This document shows positions 24,989-33,740 of a stretch of DNA of 64,000 nucleotides, piece by piece (within the stretch, counting starts at the first letter, position 1; each line of letters starts with the position of its first letter). The DNA lies in the NCBI GenBank assembly GCA_023425025.1, contig JAFADG010000008.1, positions 110,738-174,737 on the forward strand. Direction: 5' to 3'. The translations under genes were made by a program, and so were the position numbers. The notes beneath the pieces were generated by a model, which was given only the letters and a program-made list of their open reading frames with translations, was not told where the DNA came from and ran no database searches. Origin of the DNA: Bacillota bacterium. Its GTDB lineage: Bacteria; Bacillota; Clostridia; Christensenellales; Aristaeellaceae.

Positions 24989-26514
24989 ACTTCCTCCGCC
25001 GTCGCCTTGTTCCGCTCAGCCGTGGAAAGGGAGGCAAGATGGGCCACCTTGGCGGCATCCAGCTTGAGGGCGCCGGCAACCCTTTGGCCGTATTCCTTGT
25101 CCGCCTTGTAGAACAGGGCCGCCTGCCTGTATTGAATGCGCTTCAAAGCGCCGCACAGGTGCCCGGCAATGTTGGAGATCAAATGATCCCGGTCACCAGG
25201 GCTCAATACCCGCCGGTACAATTCCCCCGCCTGATAAAAGTCGTCGTCCACGACGTCCATGGCATGGCGGGCGATTTTGGCCTCCTCCAGCTTCAAGGCG
25301 GGCACATCGGCAATGTGCTTGGCCTCCTGATAGCCATTGACGGAATTGGGATAGTAATTGGCCGTCTTGCCGTAGTTGCTGTCTGTGACCATCATGCCGT
25401 CCCGCTCATTGGTGTAGGCTGCGGCCGCCTTGGGGGCGTTGACGGGGATCAGGTCATGATTCTTGCCCAGGCGGTAGCGGTGGGCGTCCTCATAGGCAAA
25501 CAGCCGGCCCTGCAAAAGCTTGTCGGGGGAAGGATAGATGCCCGGCACCAGCGTGCTGGGCGCGAAGGCCGCCTGCTCCACCTCGGCAAAGAAGTTCTCC
25601 GGATTGCGGTTCAAAACCATCTTGCCTGCCTTGATCAGGGGAAAATCCCCGTGGAACCAAACCTTGGTGATATCAAAGGGATCAAAACGGTAGGCGTTTG
25701 CCTCTTCCGGCGTCATGATCTGCACATACACCGTCCAGGAAGGATGCTCGCCCCGCTCAATCGCCTCGAACAGATCCCTGGTGGCGTGGTCCGGATTGGT
25801 GCCGGAAAGCTCCGCGGCTTCTTGGGCTGTCAGGTTTTTGACCCCCTGGTCCGTGACGAAATGCCATTTGAACCAGAAATGCTCCCCCTGCTCGTTGTAG
25901 AACATCCAGGTGTTTGCCCCAAAGCCGTGCATGTGCCGGTAGTCCTTGGGCGTGCCGCGATCGGAAAAGAGGAACGTCACCTGATGGATTGACTCCGGGG
26001 TCAATGACAGAAAGTCCCAGAACATGGTGGCGTCCTTCAGACCCGTTTGAGGGTTACGTTTTTGGGTATGTACAAAATCGGGGAACTTGATGGCGTCACG
26101 AATGAAAAATACCGGCGTATTATTGCCTACGATGTCGTAATTGCCTTCCTCGGTGTACAGCTTCACCGCAAAGCCCCGGGGGTCCCGCTCGGCGTCGGCT
26201 GAGCCCTTTTCCCCGCCGACGGTGGAAAAGCGGGCAAAAAGCTCCGTCCTTTTGCCAACCGTTGAAAGGAACTTTGCCCTGGTGTACTTCGACAGATCGT
26301 CCGTTACCTCAAAATACCCGTAAGCGCCCGCGCCCTTGGCATGCACCACGCGCTCGGGAATCCTCTCCCTGGTGAAATGCGCCAGCTTCTCCACAAGGTA
26401 GGTGTCGTTCATCAGCCCGTAGGTAGTGCCCCGCGCCCCTCCCGCGGTAATGGAATCCTGGTCGTTCTCCACAGGCCGGCCGTAGGCAGTCGTGATGTTT
26501 TTCTTCTCGTCCAT
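24985..26514 (-). CDS. katA: Monofunctional haem catalase
   Basis: A 509-residue small-subunit catalase that converts hydrogen peroxide to water and oxygen. The active-site histidine is in ERVVHAKGAGAYGYFEVT. The asparagine region is NNTPVFFIRDAIKFPDFVHTQKRNP. The proximal haem tyrosine lies in the segment that reads GRLFAYEDAHRYRLG. Size and sequence fit clade 3. The binding site AAAGGAGGAG sits eight bases before the ATG. It leads a four-gene peroxide/oxygen operon with a strong promoter and a candidate PerR-type operator. Confidence 0.96.
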   Translation of the reverse strand: MDEKKNITTAYGRPVENDQDSITAGGARGTTYGLMNDTYLVEKLAHFTRERIPERVVHAKGAGAYGYFEVTDDLSKYTRAKFLSTVGKRTELFARFSTVGGEKGSADAERDPRGFAVKLYTEEGNYDIVGNNTPVFFIRDAIKFPDFVHTQKRNPQTGLKDATMFWDFLSLTPESIHQVTFLFSDRGTPKDYRHMHGFGANTWMFYNEQGEHFWFKWHFVTDQGVKNLTAQEAAELSGTNPDHATRDLFEAIERGEHPSWTVYVQIMTPEEANAYRFDPFDITKVWFHGDFPLIKAGKMVLNRNPENFFAEVEQAAFAPSTLVPGIYPSPDKLLQGRLFAYEDAHRYRLGKNHDLIPVNAPKAAAAYTNERDGMMVTDSNYGKTANYYPNSVNGYQEAKHIADVPALKLEEAKIARHAMDVVDDDFYQAGELYRRVLSPGDRDHLISNIAGHLCGALKRIQYRQAALFYKADKEYGQRVAGALKLDAAKVAHLASLSTAERNKATAEEV

Positions 26515-26598
26515 GGTAAACTCCTCCTTTTTTCATTTTTATGTGAACCCCTGGGCGGGGATTCATGCAATATTATTGATATGAATTTCTAATCAGTA

Positions 26599-26613
26599 AT
26601 TATTCTCGATAAT
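26599..26613 (-). promoter_or_regulatory. Candidate PerR/Fur-type operator at katA
   Basis: ATTATTCTCGATAAT is a 15-base imperfect 7-1-7 dyad overlapping the end of the katA -10 element. PerR boxes in Firmicutes have this architecture and often control katA. Only five of seven positions are symmetric, so this is tentative. Confidence 0.35.
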
Positions 26614-26640
26614 AGTACGATATGTCAGACGATTTGTCAA
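26612..26640 (-). promoter_or_regulatory. katA promoter
   Basis: On the minus strand a perfect TTGACA (26640-26635) and TACTAT (26617-26612) are 17 bases apart, about 97 bases upstream of the katA start. Confidence 0.7.
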
Positions 26641-26652
26641 CTGCATCCAAAC

Positions 26653-26675
26653 AAAAAAGCCGGAAAATTTCCGGC
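26653..26675 (-). terminator. Terminator of the Smr-domain gene
   Basis: On the minus strand GCCGGAAATTTTCCGGC (26675-26659) is followed by six T (26658-26653). Confidence 0.8.
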
Positions 26676-26753
26676 AGCTTGCGATGACTGGATGTATGTA
26701 CGCTGCCGGCCCGATCTCTATGGCGATGGCATGCAAACCGATAGAAAAGAAAT

Positions 26754-27008
26754 TCAATACTCCCGCAATACCAGCTCTGTTTCTCCGGGATTCAGGCCGG
26801 GAGAAATCCGAAGGATCTTCGGGTGGTTTTTGCCGTATTCCTGCCGCACCATGTCGCGCAGTTCCGTGCCGTTGCGATATCCGTGTATGATGCGTATGCG
26901 GTACACGCTGGCATCGGCCCGCTTTAAACGGCTGTCAATGAACACCTTCGCCTGATATTTATTCATGCCGTGAACATCCAATTCCAGGATACCAGGCTGC
27001 ATGGGCAT
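26754..27008 (-). CDS. Smr-domain protein (small MutS-related)
   Basis: An 84-residue protein that is essentially one Smr domain: LELDVHGMNKYQAKVFIDSRL gives the LDLHG-type motif, and IRIIHGYRNGTELRDMV gives the HGxG-type motif (here HGYRNG). Smr domains are nicking or RNA endonucleases found at the C-terminus of MutS2 or alone. The second motif departs from HGKGTG, so catalytic activity is uncertain. AAGGAG lies eight bases before the ATG. It has its own terminator. Confidence 0.85.
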   Translation of the reverse strand: MPMQPGILELDVHGMNKYQAKVFIDSRLKRADASVYRIRIIHGYRNGTELRDMVRQEYGKNHPKILRISPGLNPGETELVLREY

Positions 27009-27097
27009 CTTCTCCTTGCGCGGAGCAGTTATTTTCTTCTATTGTAACATACCGTCTACCTCATTGCAAAAAATACAAGTTTTTATTTTGAAAAAGC

Positions 27098-27126
27098 TTC
27101 AAATGCAAGTCCATTTGCGGTAAAAT
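27098..27126 (+). promoter_or_regulatory. Promoter of the uxaC operon
   Basis: TTCAAA (27098-27103) and TAAAAT (27121-27126) are 17 bases apart, about 110 bases before uxaC. The leader in between shows no riboswitch I can recognise. Confidence 0.5.
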
Positions 27127-27238
27127 AACATATAGAAGGCACTCGTTCATCACGGTTTCCTTTTCCCTTGCGGGCGTACAAAAAAACCGCACCACTGGCG
27201 CATGCCTTTCGATTTTCAATGCAGGAGGTACCCGGCCG

Positions 27239-28639
27239 ATGAAACCGTTTATGGACAACGATTTTCTGCTGTCCACCCAAACCGCCAGAACCTTGTACCA
27301 TGAGGCCGCCGAAGCGATGCCCATATTGGATTACCACTGTCACCTAAGCCCCAGGGAAATTGCCGAAAACATCGCTTTTCGCAATGTGGGGCATTTGTTT
27401 TTGGGCGGCGACCATTACAAGTGGCGGGCCATGCTCTCCTTCGGCATCCCGGAAGAATTCATACGCGGCAGCGGCAGCGACAAGGACAAGTTTTTTGCCT
27501 ACGCCAAAATGCTGCCCCATGCCATCGGCAATCCGCTGTACCACTGGACGCACCTGGAGCTCAAGCGCGTATTCGGCATCGATACGGTACTGAGCGAGCA
27601 GACGGCTGAGGAAGTATGGGAAAAAAGCAATGCGCTGCTGGCCACTGAAGCGTACCGTGCCCAGCGGCTGATCGAAAAGTTTAACGTGGACACGCTGTGC
27701 ACCACCGACGACCCCATCGACGACTTGCGTTACCACGAGCAGATCGCCCGGGAAAAAACGCTGAAAACCAAAGTGCTGCCGGCCTTCCGTCCCGACAAGG
27801 CGATGAATGCGGACAGGGCGGGCTTCGCGGATTATATCCAAAAGCTCTCCGCTGCTGCCCATATGCCGCTTCGGAATACGGAAGACGTCATCGCCGCTTT
27901 GGAAAAGCGGGTGGACTTTTTCCATGAGGCCGGCTGCCGCATTTCCGATCATGGGATGGATACGGTGCAGTATGCCGATGTAGACTTCGCCAAGGCGGAC
28001 AAAGCCTTCGTGGATGGCGTAAACGGCCTGCCTGTGTCCCAAGAAAACGCCGCCCATTACCGTACGGCGCTCTTTACGGCCCTGGGCGGCATGTATCGCA
28101 AGCGGGGCTGGGTGCAGCAATACCACATTGCCGCCATGCGCAACAACAATGCCCGCATCTATAATACCTACGGGCCGGATGTGGGCTTTGACTCCATTGC
28201 CGATGAGCCCATCGCCCATAACCTTTCCCGTTTGCTGGACGCGCAGGATAAAACGGACAGCCTGCCCAAGACCATATTGTACAGCCTGAATCCGGCCGCC
28301 AATGCCGTGATCGGCACCATGCTGGGCAACTTCCAGCAATCCGGCATTCCGGGCAAAATCCAAATGGGCTCCGCCTGGTGGTTCCTGGATCAGCGGGACG
28401 GCATGGTGGAGCAAATGAAGACCCTGGCCAACCTGGGGCTTTTGAGCCGGTTCGTGGGCATGCTCACCGACAGCCGCTCCTTTGTCAGCTATCCCCGGCA
28501 TGAGTATTTCCGCCGCATCCTGTGCGACGTGATCGGCGCCTGGGTGGAGAACGGCGAATATCCGGCCGACATGGAATTTCTCAAGGGCATGGTCCGCAAC
28601 ATCTGCTTCAACAACGCCAAGCAGTATTTTAATATATAA
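27239..28639 (+). CDS. uxaC: Glucuronate (uronate) isomerase
   Basis: A 466-residue amidohydrolase-superfamily enzyme that interconverts D-glucuronate and D-fructuronate, and D-galacturonate and D-tagaturonate. Metal ligands are in PILDYHCHLSPREIAENI (HxH). Other family blocks are GDHYKWRAM, TTDDPIDDLRYH, FRPDKAMN and ISDHGMDTV. CAGGAGG precedes the ATG. It is the entry enzyme shared by both hexuronate branches and heads the uxaC-uxuA-uxuB operon. Confidence 0.96.
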   Translation: MKPFMDNDFLLSTQTARTLYHEAAEAMPILDYHCHLSPREIAENIAFRNVGHLFLGGDHYKWRAMLSFGIPEEFIRGSGSDKDKFFAYAKMLPHAIGNPLYHWTHLELKRVFGIDTVLSEQTAEEVWEKSNALLATEAYRAQRLIEKFNVDTLCTTDDPIDDLRYHEQIAREKTLKTKVLPAFRPDKAMNADRAGFADYIQKLSAAAHMPLRNTEDVIAALEKRVDFFHEAGCRISDHGMDTVQYADVDFAKADKAFVDGVNGLPVSQENAAHYRTALFTALGGMYRKRGWVQQYHIAAMRNNNARIYNTYGPDVGFDSIADEPIAHNLSRLLDAQDKTDSLPKTILYSLNPAANAVIGTMLGNFQQSGIPGKIQMGSAWWFLDQRDGMVEQMKTLANLGLLSRFVGMLTDSRSFVSYPRHEYFRRILCDVIGAWVENGEYPADMEFLKGMVRNICFNNAKQYFNI

Positions 28640-28651
28640 AGGAAGGTGCTT

Positions 28652-29695
28652 ATGAAACTATCATTCCGCTGGTACGGCCCAACTGACAAGGTTCCTCTCC
28701 AGTACATCCGGCAAATCCCCTTTATGCACAGCATCGTCACCGCCGTTTATGACGTGCCCGTGGGCGAGATCTGGCCCGTGGAGCGCATCGCGGACCTCAA
28801 AAAGATGGTGGAGGAAAACGGCCTGCACTTTGAAGTGATCGAAAGCGTGCCCGTGCATGAGGATATCAAGCTGGGCCGGCCCACACGGGACAAGTATATC
28901 GCCGCCTATCAGGAGAACATCCGCCGGCTTTCCGCCCACGGCATCAAATGCATCTGCTACAACTTTATGCCCGTGTTTGACTGGACTAGGACGCAGCTGG
29001 ACAAGGTGCTGCCCGACGGTTCCACCGCGCTGGTGTATTATGTGGACCAATTAAAGAAAATGGACCCCCTGACCGGCGAATTCTCCCTGCCGGGCTGGGA
29101 CAGCTCCTACCGTAAGGAGGAGTTGCAGGACCTTTTCGATGCCTACAAACAGGTGGACCAGGAAGCGCTTTGGAAGAACCTGGAGTACTTCCTCAAGGCC
29201 ATCATACCCGTGGCGGAGGAGTGCGGCGTCCACATGGCCATCCATCCGGACGATCCGCCCTACCCCATTTTCGGCCTGCCCCGGATCATCACCAAGGAAG
29301 AAAACCTGGACAGGTTCCTGAAGCTGGTGGACAGCCCCTACAACGGGCTGACGCTTTGCACCGGCTCTCTGGGCTGCGCCGATTTCAACGACATCCCCAA
29401 GCTGGTGGATAAGTATTCCGCCATGGGCCGCATCCACTTTCTGCACCTGCGGAATGTTCTGCTCCTGCCCGACGGCAGCTTTGAGGAGTCTGCCCACTAC
29501 TCCGCCTGCGGCTCCCTGGATATGGTGCAAATCCTAAAGAACCTGCACAAAAACGGCTTCAACGGCTACCTGCGGCCCGACCATGGCCGCATGATCTGGG
29601 GCGAGACAGGCCGGCCGGGCTATGGGCTGTATGACCGGGCCCTTGGCGCTTCCTACATTACCGGCATCTGGGAAACTCTTGGAAAGCTGGGGTGA
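28652..29695 (+). CDS. uxuA: Mannonate dehydratase
   Basis: A 347-residue TIM-barrel enzyme that dehydrates D-mannonate to 2-keto-3-deoxygluconate. Hallmarks are FRWYGPTDKVPLQYIRQIP at the N-terminus, the metal-site region CGVHMAIHPDDPPYPIFGLP, LCTGSLG, HLRNV and YLRPDHGRMIWGE. AAAGGAAGG precedes the ATG at 28652; an upstream GTG at 28646 is inside that site. It starts 12 bases after uxaC. Confidence 0.96.
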   Translation: MKLSFRWYGPTDKVPLQYIRQIPFMHSIVTAVYDVPVGEIWPVERIADLKKMVEENGLHFEVIESVPVHEDIKLGRPTRDKYIAAYQENIRRLSAHGIKCICYNFMPVFDWTRTQLDKVLPDGSTALVYYVDQLKKMDPLTGEFSLPGWDSSYRKEELQDLFDAYKQVDQEALWKNLEYFLKAIIPVAEECGVHMAIHPDDPPYPIFGLPRIITKEENLDRFLKLVDSPYNGLTLCTGSLGCADFNDIPKLVDKYSAMGRIHFLHLRNVLLLPDGSFEESAHYSACGSLDMVQILKNLHKNGFNGYLRPDHGRMIWGETGRPGYGLYDRALGASYITGIWETLGKLG

Positions 29696-29701
29696 CATAC
29701 A

Positions 29702-31264
29702 ATGAAATTGAACGACGCTTCGCTGAAAAACACGCAGCCTTGGCTTACCCGGGGTTTCCGGCTGCCCAAATATGACCGGGCGGCCATCCGCGAACAAACA
29801 AAAAAAGCGCCGGCCTGGGTGCATCTTGGCGCCGGCAACATCTTCCGCGCCTTTTTGTGCGCTGTTGCGGACGACCTGCTGGACAACGGCCTTTGCGATA
29901 CCGGCATCGTGGTGGCGGAAGGGTTTGACGAGGAATTGATCGACAAGGCTTACCGGCCCTTTGACGCCTTGAGTGTGCTGGCCACGCTAAAATCCACAGG
30001 CTCGGTGGAAAAGCGGGTGCTGGGCAGCGTTGTGGAGGCGCTGAATGTCGCTGGCGGTTCAGGCCCCGAGTGGGAAAGGCTGAAGGAAATCTTCGCAAAC
30101 CCCTCCCTGCAAATGGCCAGCTTTACCATTACGGAAAAGGGGTACGCCTTCACCTCCGACGCCAGCCTGATGGGCAAAACAGCTGCCCTGTGCCTGCACC
30201 GCTACCAAAACGGCGCCACTCCCCTGGCTCTGGTCAGCATGGACAACTGCTCTCACAACGGGGAAAAGCTGCGCAGCGCCGTGCTGGAAATCGCTGACCG
30301 GTGGGTCAAGGAAGGCCGGGCGGAACCCGGTTTCCTTTCTTACCTTGCGGATGAAAGCAAGGTATCTTTCCCCTGGACGATGATCGACAAAATCACCCCC
30401 CGGCCCGACGAGTCCGTACAGGCCATGCTTAAAGATGCGGGCTTTGAGGACGCCGATGTGATCATCACCGCCAAGCGCACCTACACCGCCGCCTTTGTCA
30501 ACGCCGAGGAAGCGCAATACCTGGTAGTGGAAGACCGTTTTCCAGGCGGCCGGCCGCCGCTGCATCTTGGCGGAGTTCTGTTCGCCGACAGGGATACGGT
30601 GAACCTGACGGAAAAAATGAAGGTGGGCACCTGCTTGAACCCCCTGCATACCGCTTTGGCGGTGCTGGGCTGCCTTTTAGGCTACACCAGTATTCACGCG
30701 GAGATGAAGGATGAAGATTTGAAGCGCCTTGTGCACCACTTGGGCCACGTGGAAGGCATGCCGGTGGTGGCGGACCCCGGGATCATCCGGCCCGCCGACT
30801 TTTTGAACGAAGTGCTGAACGTGCGCTTCCCCAACCCGTTCCTGCCGGACACCCCCCAAAGGATCGCGACAGATACCTCCCAAAAGCTGCCCATCCGCTT
30901 TGGCGAAACGCTCAAAGCCTACCGGCAGCGGCCTGATTTAAACCTGAAGTCCCTCACCGGCATACCGCTGGTGTTTGCCGCCTGGCTGCGCTATTTGACG
31001 GGCATCGGCGACGACGGCAAGCCCTTTGAGGTAAGCCCCGATCCCCTGCTTTCAAAGCTGCAGCCGGTGCTTGCAAACGTGGCGCTCGGCGACAAAGGCC
31101 CCTTCCACAGTCTGCTTTCCCCCATTTTAAGTGACGATTCCCTGTTTGGCGTCAACCTGTACGAAGCCGGCCTTGGCGAAAAGGTGGAAGTGCTCTTTGC
31201 GCAAATGATATCCGCCCCCGGCGCCGTGCGCAGGGTGCTGCACGAAACGGTGAGCAGTTTTTAA
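29702..31264 (+). CDS. uxuB: Fructuronate reductase (mannitol dehydrogenase family)
   Basis: A 520-residue NAD-dependent polyol dehydrogenase, predicted to reduce D-fructuronate to D-mannonate. The N-terminal nucleotide-binding segment HLGAGNIFRAF, the SMDNCSHNGEKLR motif and a C-terminal helical domain are characteristic. Assignment to fructuronate rather than mannitol or tagaturonate rests on its place immediately after uxuA. A weak GGGGTG binding site suggests translation coupled to uxuA. The tagaturonate enzyme is encoded separately by uxaB on the other strand. Confidence 0.88.
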   Translation: MKLNDASLKNTQPWLTRGFRLPKYDRAAIREQTKKAPAWVHLGAGNIFRAFLCAVADDLLDNGLCDTGIVVAEGFDEELIDKAYRPFDALSVLATLKSTGSVEKRVLGSVVEALNVAGGSGPEWERLKEIFANPSLQMASFTITEKGYAFTSDASLMGKTAALCLHRYQNGATPLALVSMDNCSHNGEKLRSAVLEIADRWVKEGRAEPGFLSYLADESKVSFPWTMIDKITPRPDESVQAMLKDAGFEDADVIITAKRTYTAAFVNAEEAQYLVVEDRFPGGRPPLHLGGVLFADRDTVNLTEKMKVGTCLNPLHTALAVLGCLLGYTSIHAEMKDEDLKRLVHHLGHVEGMPVVADPGIIRPADFLNEVLNVRFPNPFLPDTPQRIATDTSQKLPIRFGETLKAYRQRPDLNLKSLTGIPLVFAAWLRYLTGIGDDGKPFEVSPDPLLSKLQPVLANVALGDKGPFHSLLSPILSDDSLFGVNLYEAGLGEKVEVLFAQMISAPGAVRRVLHETVSSF

Positions 31265-31290
31265 ACCCAAAGCGCTGATACAATGAAATG

Positions 31291-31326
31291 CCTATGCTCC
31301 TTGCTTGATGGGGAGCATAGGTTTTT
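31291..31326 (+). terminator. Terminator of uxaC-uxuA-uxuB
   Basis: CCTATGCTCC (31291-31300) pairs perfectly with GGAGCATAGG (31312-31321), followed by five T. Confidence 0.9.
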
Positions 31327-31352
31327 CACAAGTTACAGTAAGGAGAAAACGC

Positions 31353-32312
31353 ATGGACGACGATTCGCAAAAATTCATCGCCGGTTTGGAAAACGGTGAT
31401 TTGGAAGGGCTGCGGCGCATTCCCAAATCCGACCTGCATAATCACGCCGGCCGGGGCGGAACGCAATGCTATATCGCCCAGTGGTCCAAGGCACAAATTG
31501 ACCCGCCGGACAAGCCGTTTTCTTCTTTGGATGATATGCAGGCTTGGTTTGAGCGGCATGTAAAAGTACACTGCCCCGGCATGGCAGGCTACCTAAAGCG
31601 CCTTGAGGCTGCCTTTGCCCAGGCGAAGGCGGACGGCATCAAGGCGCTGGCCTTGAATTTCGGTTTGGATGAAGTGGAAGGCCTGGGTGGCATGGACCCG
31701 TTTACGAAAATGATCCATGCGCTGCACACAGCCTTTGCCCCTGAAACAGTATTTTTGCCCGAGCTGTCGCTGAACCGTGCCTGCAATACAGATGAAGTTT
31801 ATGGTACTGTGGAGGAAGTCCTTTCCCGCCGGTGGTTTGCATCCATCGATATCTGCTGCAATGAGCTGGCCCAGCCCATTCGGCCGTTTCAAAGAATATA
31901 CCGTCTGGCGCAAGGCCTGGGGGTCAAAAAAAGGGCGCATGTGGGCGAATTCGGCACAGCGGATGATGTGATGGAAGCCTGCGAACTGCTGGAGCTTGAC
32001 GAGGTGCACCATGGCATTGCGGCAGCCGCTTCCGTACCGGCGATGCGTTGGCTCAGTACACACAAGATTCCCTTGAACGTCTGCCCCACCAGCAATATCC
32101 TGCTTGGTCGTGCGAAATCTTACCGGGAACATCCCATCCGAATTCTGTTTGACCAGGGAGTCAAAGTCACCGTCAACACCGATGACCTGCTGATCTTTAA
32201 TCAAAGCGTTTCCCAGGAATACATGAATCTTTATTCCGCAGGGTGCATGGCCGCACAAGAGCTCGATAGCATCCGGCTGACGGGGCTTATGGCATTGCCC
32301 AAAGCCATTTGA
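31353..32312 (+). CDS. Adenosine deaminase-family hydrolase
   Basis: A 319-residue amidohydrolase of the adenosine/AMP deaminase family. The N-terminal zinc ligands are in KSDLHNHAGRGG (HxH). RAHVGEFG gives the catalytic H..GE, VHHGIAA the next histidine, and VTVNTDDLLIF the zinc aspartate. It may deaminate adenosine, another purine, or an aminated metabolite. The GGxxx substrate loop differs from classical Add, so the symbol is withheld. AAGGAG lies eight bases before the ATG. It follows the uxu terminator and is probably cotranscribed with the next gene. Confidence 0.85.
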   Translation: MDDDSQKFIAGLENGDLEGLRRIPKSDLHNHAGRGGTQCYIAQWSKAQIDPPDKPFSSLDDMQAWFERHVKVHCPGMAGYLKRLEAAFAQAKADGIKALALNFGLDEVEGLGGMDPFTKMIHALHTAFAPETVFLPELSLNRACNTDEVYGTVEEVLSRRWFASIDICCNELAQPIRPFQRIYRLAQGLGVKKRAHVGEFGTADDVMEACELLELDEVHHGIAAAASVPAMRWLSTHKIPLNVCPTSNILLGRAKSYREHPIRILFDQGVKVTVNTDDLLIFNQSVSQEYMNLYSAGCMAAQELDSIRLTGLMALPKAI

Positions 32313-32348
32313 TGCGCCGCGCAAGAACAATGCAAAGGAGAAAACCGT

Positions 32349-33263
32349 ATGGACTGGAAGGAGCAATATCCAAAATCGGTAAAGCCCCGCCTGGCGCAGG
32401 TCAACGCGTACCTTCGCGAGGACATGCAATTGCTGTTTGCGGATTTCAATCAAATTCTGAAAGAAAGATACGGCCTGGGTTATGTCGTGATCGCCTATTC
32501 GGATGCAAGCGGCTGGAAATACAAATACGGCCACAGCGGCCTGATTCTTGTTAACAACGTCTGCTTTCACGACGGCCACTTTTCGGTGGAGGGCATCGAT
32601 GTAACGGACCGCCCCACCCTGGATGCCGCAATCAAAAAGGTGGAGCAAATGCATCGCGACGGATTTATGGACCGGTTTCAGGCATTTGACAAGGCACGCA
32701 GCGAAAGAAGAAAACAAAAGGTGAAGCCGCCGGCCCCCAGGGACAAAAGCCTGAACCAATGCCGCTGGCCGGCCATGATTTCCAGACAGGATTTGAAAAA
32801 GCTGTACGAGAATGACGCCAAAGGCATCACGGACGAAGCGCTGCTCGATGACATCGGCTTTGCCATGTATACCAGGTGTGTTATCTCCCGCGAAGTGTAT
32901 GATTTGATGGAGAAGGGAAAAGTCAAGTGCCTGCACTGCGGTAGCGTGCTTGACTACGCGGAGCGCATGGAATGCGCCTGCGGCCAAATCTATACCTACC
33001 GGGAATACCGGCAGAGCTACCGGGCCAACAACATGCCAAGGGGCGAGGCCTCCGGCATCTTTGACAAGTTCGTCGCCGATTGGGAGAAGGCAAAAGAAAA
33101 CACCGCAAAAATGCGGCTGATTGACAATTTGATTCATGAATTCCATGTTTCCAGCAAAGCGGGAACAAGAAACCGCCCGGTCGGCGTGAACCTGATCCAG
33201 GGGACCAAAGAGCAGGTCACGGCGCTGATTGAAGAGTTGGCGTATGGGAATCCCCTTGCGTAA
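32349..33263 (+). CDS. Hypothetical protein with C-terminal zinc ribbon
   Basis: A 304-residue soluble protein. Residues 1-110 form a compact alpha/beta region (YVVIAYSDASGWKYKYGHSG). A basic linker rich in K and R follows, and then a treble-clef-like zinc ribbon (CLHCGSVLDYAERMECACGQ) before a helical tail. I do not recognise a named function. I have seen the zinc-ribbon tail (YTYREYRQSYRANNMP) as conserved in Firmicutes proteins of unknown role. AAAGGAG lies upstream of the ATG, 36 bases after the deaminase gene, so a shared transcript is likely. Confidence 0.72.
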   Translation: MDWKEQYPKSVKPRLAQVNAYLREDMQLLFADFNQILKERYGLGYVVIAYSDASGWKYKYGHSGLILVNNVCFHDGHFSVEGIDVTDRPTLDAAIKKVEQMHRDGFMDRFQAFDKARSERRKQKVKPPAPRDKSLNQCRWPAMISRQDLKKLYENDAKGITDEALLDDIGFAMYTRCVISREVYDLMEKGKVKCLHCGSVLDYAERMECACGQIYTYREYRQSYRANNMPRGEASGIFDKFVADWEKAKENTAKMRLIDNLIHEFHVSSKAGTRNRPVGVNLIQGTKEQVTALIEELAYGNPLA

Positions 33264-33312
33264 ACATCATTGTTTTCGTCTCATCCCGGTTGGATTGACT
33301 TGTGCATGAGGG

Positions 33313-33736
33313 GCGGGCGATTATCAATCGCCCGCTTTGCAGCATTGACCGCATGCCTGAATATATTTTTCCAAACTTCCATTTAATCATTGTATGCCTA
33401 AAGGGAAAGTGGCATGTAGTGTCGGATAAGGTGGCATCCGATTTTCAGGCATGTCCTCCAACGTTTCACACCTCATCAGTCACCTTCGGTGACAGCTTCC
33501 CCTCAAAGGGGAAGCCTCATTTTGGGCGCCTCATTCTCCCATTTTCAGTGCAGCCTCATCGACCATCCATAATATGGGGTTTCCAAAAGGGTTGTATTCC
33601 GGCTGGCTCAATCGTCGCATTGCTTCGCTACCGCTCGCACTGCTCGTTTCGCCAGCTTCCTCCGCCTCGCTTCATCCGCCACAGGCGGCGCTTCGGCCGC
33701 GGAACCTTTGGCAGGGTCCAGGGGCGGCGCCCCTGG
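33313..33736. repeat. Repeat-filled spacer (three hairpins and dispersed repeat copy 2)
   Basis: This 477-base spacer between convergent genes has no coding sequence. It holds a perfect 10-bp hairpin GCGGGCGATT/AATCGCCCGC (33313-33335), then GTCACC-TTC-GGTGAC (33479-33493) and GCTTCCCC/GGGGAAGC (33495-33515). The second copy of the 314-455 repeat follows (33573-33738), ending in the perfect hairpin CCAGGGGC-GGC-GCCCCTGG (33718-33736). Similar hairpins are, from memory, abundant in gut Firmicutes genomes. Confidence 0.7.
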
Positions 33737-33740
33737 CTGG

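Noticed and set aside
26515..27238. Riboswitches or T-box leaders in the longer spacers
   Set aside because: I saw no GGGTGGNACCGCG T-box sequence and no riboswitch core that I could name; only promoters, a dyad and terminators.
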